This document shows, in pieces, positions 1 to 4,979 of a stretch of 5,600 bases of DNA. Position 1 is the stretch's first letter, and each line of letters starts with the position of its first letter. Both the position numbers and the translations under genes were made by a program. The notes beneath the pieces were generated by a model. It saw only the letters and a list, made by a program, of their open reading frames with translations, was not told where the DNA came from and did no database searches. Where the stretch lies: NCBI GenBank assembly GCA_030550695.1, contig JAUQOX010000189.1:1-5600 (forward strand), written 5' to 3'. Source of the stretch: Gemmatimonadota bacterium. GTDB taxonomy: Bacteria > Gemmatimonadota > Gemmatimonadetes > Longimicrobiales > Gaopeijiaceae.

Positions 1-27
1 GTTCGGTAAGGGTGTCTGTCGGGGCAT
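1..27 (-). CDS. fusA: Elongation factor G, N-terminal nine codons (partial, runs off the window)
   Basis: An ATG at 27-25 on the minus strand opens a frame reading MPRQTPLPN to the window edge. EF-G proteins commonly begin M-(A/P)-R-x-(T)-P-L, followed by RNIGI and the GTP-binding AHIDAGKTT motif, which would lie just outside. The position third after rpsL and rpsG on the same strand is the classical str operon order, and this is what makes nine codons interpretable. EF-G is the cytoplasmic GTPase that drives ribosomal translocation. A GAGAGG about 12 nt upstream is a weak Shine-Dalgarno candidate. A stronger GAGGAGG further up abuts an ATG in a different frame that does not give an EF-G sequence. 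Identity rests on context plus a short match. Confidence 0.72.
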
Positions 28-340
28 GACCGTCTCTGGCCTCTCGGCCGCATCCTCCTCGCGAGATCCGTTGTGCAGGGGTTAGCTGCCTGCCTATCCG
101 TTTTCCTTGTCACCTTCCGAAAAAAAGCCAGGAGCGCCGAGTCAGGGGAGCCGCGTCGGGCTTTCCCGCCATGGCTCAACCGGCACAGGTCCAGGCGGGA
201 CGGCGCGATCGGACCGCCTCGGGGAAGATCTTCTCCCCCGGCCACTTTCGGCCCCTCCTGCTTCGGCGCCCCTGGAGATTTCTCAGGAGCCCTGCCTCTG
301 GCCTATACGGCCAAAGACCCGTGCGGGTGAACCCCGCGTC
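28..340 (-). other. Long rpsG-fusA spacer rich in inverted repeats
   Basis: No convincing gene lies in these 313 bp; the open frames here have no recognisable product. On the transcribed (minus) strand the spacer has several small hairpins. GCGGG/CCCGC with a 5-nt loop (337-323) follows the rpsG stop directly. GGCC-GTATA-GGCC spans 312-300. A GGGGAAGATCTTC-type palindrome flanked by a C run spans 237-221. An imperfect GAGCC...GGCTC hairpin with an inner CGGG/CCCG stem spans 177-148. A run of seven T follows at 126-120, but no stem abuts it closely, so it is not a standard terminator. GTGACA, close to the -35 consensus, lies just after the T run without a good -10 partner. Confidence 0.5.
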
Positions 341-811
341 CTACCACCGGTAGTGAGCGAACGCCTTGTTTGCCTCCGCCATCCTGTGGGTGTCTTCCTT
401 CTTCTTGATGGTGGCCCCCTCTCCGCGGCTGGCCGCCATCAGCTCGGCCGCCAAGCGCTCGGCCATGGTTTTCTCGCCCCTCTTCCGGGCGAAACCGATG
501 AGCCACCGCATGGCAAGGGCCGTACGACGTTCGGGTCGGACCTCGACAGGCACCTGGTAGGTCGCCCCCCCGACCCGTCGGCTCTTCACTTCGAGGGCTG
601 GCTTGGCGTTGTTCATCGCCGCCCGGAACACGTTCAACCCCGGCTGTCCGGACTTCTCCTCAATGATGTCCATGGCCTGGTAGAAGATCCGCTCCGCCAA
701 GGACTTCTTCCCGTTCCGCATCAAGCAATTGATGAACTTGGAAACGGTGGTGGAGTCGTAGCGAGGATCAGGTACCGTCTCCCTCCGGACAGCGCGCGAA
801 CGACGACTCAT
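341..811 (-). CDS. rpsG: 30S ribosomal protein S7
   Basis: The 156-residue product has the usual bacterial S7 length and starts MSRRSRAV. S7 binds the 3' major domain of 16S rRNA, nucleates assembly of the small-subunit head and contributes to the E site near the mRNA channel. Family blocks are easy to see: SKFINCLMRNGKKSLAERI near residues 24-43, the central VKSRRVGGATYQVPVEVRPE segment near 75-94, ALAMRWL just after it, and the C-terminal KKEDTHRMAEANKAFAHYRW end. The ATG follows an AAGGGA ribosome-binding site and lies 27 bp after the rpsL stop, so the two genes are co-transcribed. In E. coli, S7 is the translational repressor of its operon; whether that holds here is unknown. No damage or truncation is seen. 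Confidence 0.98.
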   Translation of the reverse strand: MSRRSRAVRRETVPDPRYDSTTVSKFINCLMRNGKKSLAERIFYQAMDIIEEKSGQPGLNVFRAAMNNAKPALEVKSRRVGGATYQVPVEVRPERRTALAMRWLIGFARKRGEKTMAERLAAELMAASRGEGATIKKKEDTHRMAEANKAFAHYRW

Positions 812-838
812 GTTCCCTTGCCAGCTCTCCCTGCTCCG

Positions 839-1210
839 CTACTTGGGCCGTTTGGCCCCGTATTTGGAACGTCCCTGCCGCCGGGCGGTGACGCCGGAGG
901 CGTCCAGGGTTCCCCGGATGATATGATAGCGAACCCCGGGGAGGTCCTTGACCCTCCCCCCCCGGATGAGGACGATGGAGTGCTCCTGCAGGTTGTGCCC
1001 TTCCCCGGGGATGTATGCCGTCACCTCGTACCCGTTGGAGAGCCTGACACGAGCCACCTTGCGGAGGGCCGAGTTGGGCTTCTTCGGGGTGGTGGTGTAG
1101 ACCCTCGTACAGACCCCCCGTTTCTGGGGGTTCTTCTGAAGGGCCGGGGCCTTGTTCTTCTTTTGAACGGCCTGGCGCCCCTTCCGGACGAGTTGATTGA
1201 TGGTCGGCAT
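839..1210 (-). CDS. rpsL: 30S ribosomal protein S12
   Basis: The 123-residue protein starts MPTINQLVRKGRQ, the standard S12 start. An in-frame GTG at 1273 would add 21 residues but would run through the leader hairpin and is not expected in S12. S12 sits at the decoding centre and affects tRNA selection accuracy. The TTTPKKPNSALRKVARVRLS block (residues 39-58) and the GGRVKDLPGVRYHIIRG block (84-100) are present. Residues where substitutions give streptomycin resistance in other bacteria, Lys43 and Lys88, are the usual lysines, so a sensitive-type allele is expected. Asp89, the site of RimO methylthiolation in E. coli, is also present. GAGGA about 11 nt before the ATG is a reasonable Shine-Dalgarno site; AAGG abutting the start is too close. 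This is the first gene of the str operon here. Confidence 0.98.
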   Translation of the reverse strand: MPTINQLVRKGRQAVQKKNKAPALQKNPQKRGVCTRVYTTTPKKPNSALRKVARVRLSNGYEVTAYIPGEGHNLQEHSIVLIRGGRVKDLPGVRYHIIRGTLDASGVTARRQGRSKYGAKRPK

Positions 1211-1232
1211 ACCTTCCCGGGTCCTCGACGTC

Positions 1233-1254
1233 AAAAAACGCCCCATCGGGCGCT
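1233..1254 (-). terminator. Hairpin plus T6 in the rpsL leader (candidate attenuator)
   Basis: On the minus strand the sequence reads CGCCC-GATG-GGGCG followed directly by six T residues. The stem is five perfect GC pairs (1252-1248 with 1243-1239), extendable by a G-U and an A-U pair at the base, so it has intrinsic-terminator form. It ends 22 nt before the rpsL start codon and lies downstream of the candidate promoter. No gene precedes it on this strand, so an attenuator controlling entry into the str operon is more likely than a terminator for an upstream gene. On the plus strand the hairpin is not followed by T residues, so it should work in one direction only. No competing antiterminator pairing was established. 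Confidence 0.5.
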
Positions 1255-1299
1255 GAAACAACGGGTCGGCCACTTACGGGCTAATCCCAGAGAACAGGT

Positions 1300-1328
1300 A
1301 ACTTAGGGCTAGACCGATAGGGTGTCAA
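1300..1328 (-). promoter_or_regulatory. Candidate sigma70-type promoter of the str operon
   Basis: On the minus strand a perfect TTGACA (1328-1323) is followed after exactly 17 nt by TAAGTT (1305-1300), which matches TATAAT at three of six positions. Transcription would start near 1293 and give a leader of about 80 nt before the rpsL ATG, containing the hairpin at 1254-1233. The perfect -35 and ideal spacing in such GC-rich sequence, at the expected place for a highly expressed operon, support the call. The weak -10 is the main doubt. Confidence 0.62.
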
Positions 1329-1517
1329 CGGCGTCTTCCCCCTTCCGGGCTCCGGACTCTCCACGGAGCTTGCCGCCGAACCTTCCGTCACGCCGTGGTG
1401 GCTCTTACCTCCCGGAGCCGAGGGGAGAGCCCGGCCGCCGGGCCCCACGGCCCACCCCTTTTCCATCCCCCTCACCGACCCTTGAGCTTGCGCCGAGCTC
1501 TTCGCCAGCTTTGTTCC

Positions 1518-2387
1518 ATGGCTCAAGTTGCCGGGATCCCCTTCTATCCGTCGGACAGCCGGTGCATGCGCCGGCTGGACGAACTCCCCTGGAAGGAGGG
1601 CTTGGCGTTTACGGTCTGGGGGGTCCGCCTCGGTCTGCGGACCATGGATCCCACCGTCCTGCCGGCCGTTCTTCCCCTCTTACCCCCCGGCTGGCACCCC
1701 GCCGGGACCCTCCGGGTCCAGTGGCTCTATTCCTGGGCCTCTCGCAAGGCCCGCCGCCGGGGGAACCCTGCCATCCACACCCTCTACAGCGGACCCTACC
1801 ACATGAACCAGGGGTCCAACGTGGAACGGCTCAGCCTGACCCTGGCTGCGGACGTCCAAGCGCAGTTGGCCCTCCGGTCGCCCTGGAGGGTCTTCGTGCA
1901 CGCCGGAGTGGTGGGGTGGAGGGGGAAAGCCATCGTCCTGCCGGGGCGCAGCGGCGTGGGGAAATCCACCCTTACCGCCGCCCTGGTGCGTCTGGGCGCC
2001 TCCTTCTTTTCCGACGAGTTTGCCGTCCTGGACCATAAGGGCCGGGTCTACCCCTATCCTCTTCCCCTTCGCTTCCCCCGAAAGGATGGGCCGGGCTCGC
2101 TACGGGTCCCCTTGGAGGAGTTGGGAGGCCGGAGCGCCCAGGGTCCCTTGCCGGTCGGGATGGTGGCGGTCCTCCGCTTTCTCCCCTCCACGGGTCTCCG
2201 GGTGCATGCCCTTTCCCCCGGTCGGGCCGCGCTGGAGCTGGTGGCCCAGGCTGTCCAGGCGCGGATCCGCCCCTTCGCGGTTCTGCGGGCTGCGGCCAGC
2301 ACCAGCGCCGAGGCCGTTCTCCTGAAGGGGCACCGGGGAGAGGCGGAGGAAGCGGCCAGGTTCCTTCTCGAGAAGCTGGACTCTTGA
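1518..2387 (+). CDS. HPr kinase-like P-loop protein (HprK-related, RiPP-cluster type)
   Basis: The 289-residue protein from this ATG has an N-terminal part with WGVRLGLRT (about residues 34-42) and LLPPGW, then an HprK-like kinase core. HAG lies at 128-130, a Walker A loop GRSGVGKST at 143-151, and SDE at 165-167 where HPr kinases carry their acidic catalytic pair. PLPVGMVAVLRF and a terminal KGHRGEAEEAARFLL follow. True HprK phosphorylates a serine of HPr. Relatives in lasso-peptide clusters phosphorylate a serine of the precursor peptide, and others are uncharacterised. No HPr or phosphotransferase gene is nearby, so a peptide or protein substrate encoded in this cluster is the better guess. 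Start choice is uncertain: no clear Shine-Dalgarno site is seen, and GTG 1395 or ATG 1566 are alternatives. The conserved region is intact from either ATG. Confidence 0.85.
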   Translation: MAQVAGIPFYPSDSRCMRRLDELPWKEGLAFTVWGVRLGLRTMDPTVLPAVLPLLPPGWHPAGTLRVQWLYSWASRKARRRGNPAIHTLYSGPYHMNQGSNVERLSLTLAADVQAQLALRSPWRVFVHAGVVGWRGKAIVLPGRSGVGKSTLTAALVRLGASFFSDEFAVLDHKGRVYPYPLPLRFPRKDGPGSLRVPLEELGGRSAQGPLPVGMVAVLRFLPSTGLRVHALSPGRAALELVAQAVQARIRPFAVLRAAASTSAEAVLLKGHRGEAEEAARFLLEKLDS

Positions 2388-2619
2388 GCCTCGCTCCCTT
2401 CCGCCGGCGAGCGGGGGAACGGCCGGAGGTTCGGAGAGGGGTCTTTCCCGGCGGAGATCTTCGGCCCGGGGGAGGCCAGCCCGTCCCACCTCGCTCCCGG
2501 AGAAGCCCTTCCTGGATCGCCTGGTCCGCCAGCCGGCCCTCCGGAGCACCGCCGAACACCCGTGCTTTTCCGTGGTGGATCCCTTAGATTGCTGATACGA
2601 GTTCACCTTAGGGGAAAGC
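2388..2619 (+). other. Spacer between the kinase and first PqqD gene, possibly a decayed coding remnant
   Basis: No intact gene is supported in these 232 bp. A frame starting at TTG 2384, overlapping the kinase stop, runs to 2587 but its protein is Arg/Pro/Gly-rich and unlike any family. A different frame from about 2500 to a stop at 2593-2595 reads like ordinary protein (EKPFLDRLVRQPALRS..., ending SVVDPLDC) with mostly G/C third positions, but it has no start. This could be the tail of a frame-shifted lost gene or chance in GC-rich DNA. TAGATT at 2585-2590 resembles a -10 element but has no -35 partner. Confidence 0.3.
2610..2615 (+). promoter_or_regulatory. Ribosome-binding site of the first PqqD-fusion gene
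   Basis: AGGGGA lies 4 nt before the ATG at 2620 and supports that start over the second ATG directly after it. The string GGGGAAAGCATG here closely matches GGGAAAAGCATG at the paralogous gene (ATG 3349), which suggests the start region was duplicated together with the gene. Confidence 0.6.
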
Positions 2620-3114
2620 ATGATGAAGCCCGAAGCCCGGAAGAACCTGCTGTTTCAGGAGGCGGGCGGGGAGACCTTGGTGTACGACCTGGAACGGCAC
2701 CGGGCCCACTGCCTCGACCGACTCGCGGCTCTCCTCCTGAAGGCCTGCGACGGAAGTCGCGACCCCGGCGAGTTGGCTGCCCTCGTGTCGCGAGAGCTGG
2801 AGCAGGACATTCCCCTGGAGGTGGTCGAGGTGGGACTGGAGCGGCTGGCCCGGGCCCGGCTGGTGTCGTGGGACCCGGAGAAGCAGCCCCCGGAGGGGCT
2901 CGAGCGACGCAAGGCCCTCAGCCGGCTGGCCTTGGCGGGTCTGGCCCTGCCGTCGGTCTTGACCCTGGCCAGCCCCCTCTCCGCCCAAATCGGCACCCGG
3001 ATCACGCCCGGCCAATGCAAGAAGGCGGGGGGGAACCTGGGGCGCTGTTGTACGAACAACAAGCTCTGCATTTTGGTCGGCAGTAACGGGGCCTGTTCCG
3101 GACCGCCTTGTTGA
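2620..3114 (+). CDS. PqqD-domain protein with RR signal-like segment and six-cysteine tail (paralogue 1)
   Basis: The 164-residue protein has three parts. Residues about 5-85 look like a PqqD fold: GETLVYDLERHRAHCLD, then helices ending in VVEVGLERLARARLV. PqqD-type domains bind leader peptides of ribosomal peptides and present them to modifying enzymes. Residues 96-122 read RRKALSRLALAGLALPSV..., a basic-then-hydrophobic stretch ending PLSAQ, like a Tat or Sec signal or a membrane anchor. The tail from Cys133 has cysteines at 133, 143, 144, 150, 159 and 164 (the last residue), spaced C-x9-CC-x5-C-x8-C-x4-C, as expected of a small disulfide-stabilised domain. The PqqD part should be cytoplasmic and the tail extracytoplasmic. 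Function is unknown. It may be a chaperone with an extra domain, or a precursor carrying its own recognition domain. Confidence 0.88.
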   Translation: MMKPEARKNLLFQEAGGETLVYDLERHRAHCLDRLAALLLKACDGSRDPGELAALVSRELEQDIPLEVVEVGLERLARARLVSWDPEKQPPEGLERRKALSRLALAGLALPSVLTLASPLSAQIGTRITPGQCKKAGGNLGRCCTNNKLCILVGSNGACSGPPC

Positions 3115-3166
3115 ACTCCGGCGGTCACCTCTCCCCCTCTTTCCCCTTCCGGCTCCGACCCCTTGC

Positions 3167-3200
3167 AAGAGCCCTCCCCGAGCCGGGGGAAGGGTCTTTT
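3167..3200 (+). terminator. Candidate intrinsic terminator between the two PqqD-fusion genes
   Basis: CCCTCCCC (3172-3179) pairs with GGGAAGGG (3187-3194) around a 7-nt loop with one C-A mismatch. The stem extends outward by AAGA/TCTT with one bulged G, and TCTTTT follows. It lies 52 nt after the stop of paralogue 1 in an otherwise gene-free gap of 210 bp. If active it would end or reduce transcription before paralogue 2 and the nucleotidyltransferase, so these might have their own promoter. I did not find a convincing one. Confidence 0.45.
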
Positions 3201-3324
3201 CCCCAGGGGACGCCTTCTCCCTCCACCAGCCGACCCCTCCTGCCCCCCCTGGCCAACCTCGCGTCCCGGCCGCCTTCTCCCTGGCCTCCGATCTCCGTCG
3301 CGGTTAGCATTGAGAAGGGAGACC

Positions 3325-3858
3325 ATGCGTTCAGGAGTCGGGAAAAGCATGCCGGGGGAAGCCCGCCACGTGAAGCCATCCGCCCGGAAGGATCTGGTCA
3401 CGTTGCCCTTGGAGGGGGAGACCCTCGTCTACGACCCTCGGCATCACCGCGTCCACTCCCTGAATCGTCTGGCCGCTTTCCTTTTGGAGGCTGCCGACGG
3501 CCGCCAGACCCTGCAGGATCTGGCACGGAGGGCCAGCCGGCGCTTCGGGCAGGAAATCTCCCTCGAACTGGTGGAGTTCGGCCTCTTCGAACTCCACCGG
3601 GCTCGCCTGCTGGAAGGAGGGCCACCTGGTGTCCGGCGCACCCTGGACCGCCGCCGTCTCGTGGGGCGCCTTTCGGCGGTGGGCCTCCTCTGGCCGGTCG
3701 TCACCACCCTGCTCAGCCCGATCCCTCTGCAGGCGGCCACCCTGGTCACCCCGGCCCAATGTGCCAGCAACCCGGGGGCTGTGGGGCTCTGCTGCACCAC
3801 CCGGCGGCGGTGTCGTCAGGTGGGATCCGTTCGCAGGTGCAACGGCACCCCATGCTAG
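3325..3858 (+). CDS. PqqD-domain protein with RR signal-like segment and six-cysteine tail (paralogue 2)
   Basis: The 177-residue product from ATG 3325 has the same architecture as the preceding gene. The PqqD-like domain spans about 20-97 (ARKDL, EGETLVYDPRHHRVHSLN, helical end LFELHRARLL). A DRRRLVGRL motif then leads into a hydrophobic segment to about residue 138 (PVVTTLLSPIPLQAA). The tail has cysteines at 146, 156, 157, 163, 172 and 177, with spacing identical to paralogue 1. This copy has no cysteines outside the tail. The tail is strongly basic (TTRRRC, VRRC), unlike paralogue 1. AGGGAG precedes ATG 3325 by 3 nt. ATG 3349, with AGGAG 11 nt upstream and a start context matching paralogue 1, is an equally good start (169 residues). 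The stop overlaps the next gene's ATG, implying translational coupling with the nucleotidyltransferase. Exact function is unknown. Confidence 0.87.
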   Translation: MRSGVGKSMPGEARHVKPSARKDLVTLPLEGETLVYDPRHHRVHSLNRLAAFLLEAADGRQTLQDLARRASRRFGQEISLELVEFGLFELHRARLLEGGPPGVRRTLDRRRLVGRLSAVGLLWPVVTTLLSPIPLQAATLVTPAQCASNPGAVGLCCTTRRRCRQVGSVRRCNGTPC

Positions 3859-4979
3859 CGCCCCCCACCCCACGGGGCGGGCAGGCTGCCGAACGGCGCG
3901 GGGAAGCGTTGGCCCGCTTGTTGGCCGGATCCTGGAGAACCCCACCCCCTCCCGTGGACATGGCGCCCGAGCTGCTGCAGTCCCTCGGGAAAGTGGCGGC
4001 TCGGCGGGGTACGGGCGGTCTGGTCTGGCGGAGGCTGGAAGGCTCGCCCCTGGCCGGGCATCCCCTTGCCCGGTCGTTGCGGGACACTTTCCGATGGCAG
4101 GCTTTGGCCGTACGGATCCTGGAGCACCAGCTCCTGGAGGTGGTGGCCTTCTTCCGTGGCCACGGAATCGAGCCCGTGGTGATCAAAGGGTGGAGCTTGG
4201 GACGGCTCTATCCCCACCCGGCCTTCCGACCGTATGGGGACCTGGATCTTTGGTTCTCCCCCGACCAAGCGGCCCCAGCTTTGGAGCTGTGGGCCACCGC
4301 CCCCCACCCCCAGGCGCCGGTGGAGATCCACTCCGCCCTTCGACATTTGAGGGACCGCGACCCTGGAGAAGTCTTCTCGCGGACTCGTTTGGTGCCGTTG
4401 GACGGTGAACCCCTCCGTGTCCTTGCCCCTGAAGACCACCTCCGCCTGTCGGCCCTGCATGCCTTGGAGCATGGCCTGGCAAGTCCCCTTTGGATCGTGG
4501 ACCTGGCCGTGCTGGTGGAGACGGAAGGCGTGTCTGATCCCCGTTTCCATTGGGACCTGGTTCTGGAGGGTAACCGGTGGATGTCCGAAGGAGTCAAGGT
4601 GGCCCTGCTGTTGGCCAGGGATCTCCTGGGAGCTCCCCTGGCGGAGGCGGGGGCTCCCCTTCCTCGGTCTGGAGCGGACGGGTCTCCTCCGCGTTGGGCA
4701 AGAAAGGCTGCCCTTCGGGCGTTGGGCGCAGAGCAGCACTACATGGACCCCCACGTTCCGGATCCGGAATCCGCCCTTTCGAGTCCCAGAGCCCTTCTGA
4801 CGGTTGCGCGGCTCCGGTGGGCCAATCCTCTGGAAGCCACCTACCGCCTCAAAGCCCCGTGGAACGTCCTTCCCCGGCCCCTTGTCCAGGTGGCCGATTA
4901 CCTTTGGCGAGCCTTGGGTCTTCTCATGAGAAGGCTTCCCCCTCGAAGGATGCCATCAGCCTGCCCCTCCCGCGGTTAG
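3852..4979 (+). CDS. Nucleotidyltransferase family protein (NTP_transf_5 type)
   Basis: The frame is open far upstream, but homology begins around residue 35 and the ATG at 3852 overlaps the preceding stop (ATGCTAG), giving 375 residues. This fits a translationally coupled start; no strong Shine-Dalgarno site is seen. The family signature is clear: VVIKGWSLGRLYP with Lys112-Gly113, RPYGDLDLW with Asp130 and Asp132 as likely metal ligands, then VEIHSAL (Glu158, His160) as the third motif. A helical region with LRLSALHALEHG and WIVDLAVLVE follows, which is usual for the family. Members are predicted polymerase-beta-fold nucleotidyltransferases. They occur in some lasso-peptide clusters and in polysaccharide clusters, and the substrate here is unknown. 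Coupling to paralogue 2 suggests joint function. The 3' end overlaps the convergent gene by 24 bp. Confidence 0.88.
   Translation: MLAPPTPRGGQAAERRGEALARLLAGSWRTPPPPVDMAPELLQSLGKVAARRGTGGLVWRRLEGSPLAGHPLARSLRDTFRWQALAVRILEHQLLEVVAFFRGHGIEPVVIKGWSLGRLYPHPAFRPYGDLDLWFSPDQAAPALELWATAPHPQAPVEIHSALRHLRDRDPGEVFSRTRLVPLDGEPLRVLAPEDHLRLSALHALEHGLASPLWIVDLAVLVETEGVSDPRFHWDLVLEGNRWMSEGVKVALLLARDLLGAPLAEAGAPLPRSGADGSPPRWARKAALRALGAEQHYMDPHVPDPESALSSPRALLTVARLRWANPLEATYRLKAPWNVLPRPLVQVADYLWRALGLLMRRLPPRRMPSACPSRG

Larger units (their letters stand above)
1211..1517. other. Divergent intergenic region between rpsL and the HprK-like gene
   Basis: This 307-bp region separates two diverging transcription units. 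The rpsL side, up to about 1328, contains the leader, the hairpin with T run and the promoter annotated separately. The remaining part, 1329-1517, is GC-rich; frames open through it but encode nothing recognisable. I could not find a plus-strand promoter with both -10 and -35 elements for the gene starting at 1518, nor a clear operator repeat. Confidence 0.6.

Noticed and set aside
120..177. Intrinsic terminator at the T7 run upstream of fusA
   Set aside because: The nearest good hairpin (148-177) ends about 20 nt before the T run, and no strong stem abuts it, so standard terminator form is missing.
1211..1273. Longer S12 start at GTG 1273
   Set aside because: S12 proteins start MPTINQ-like; the extension would translate the leader hairpin.
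107..1306. 399-residue plus-strand open frame across the rpsG/rpsL region
   Set aside because: It lies antisense to two certain ribosomal protein genes; its openness follows from GC-rich codon use on the other strand.
1395..1517. GTG 1395 start for the HprK-like gene
   Set aside because: The extra 41 residues are low-complexity Pro/Arg/Ser and the conserved region begins after the ATG at 1518; no ribosome-binding site supports GTG.
3211..3282. CGCCTTCTCCCT repeated at 3211-3222 and 3271-3282, 60 nt apart
   Set aside because: Only two copies of a short pyrimidine-rich word in C-rich spacer DNA; no array or flanking symmetry.
3108..3851. N-terminal extension of the nucleotidyltransferase frame to give 623 residues
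   Set aside because: It overlaps paralogue 2 almost completely in another frame, is Pro/Gly/Arg-rich and shows no family similarity; the ATG at 3852 fits the gene overlap and family length.
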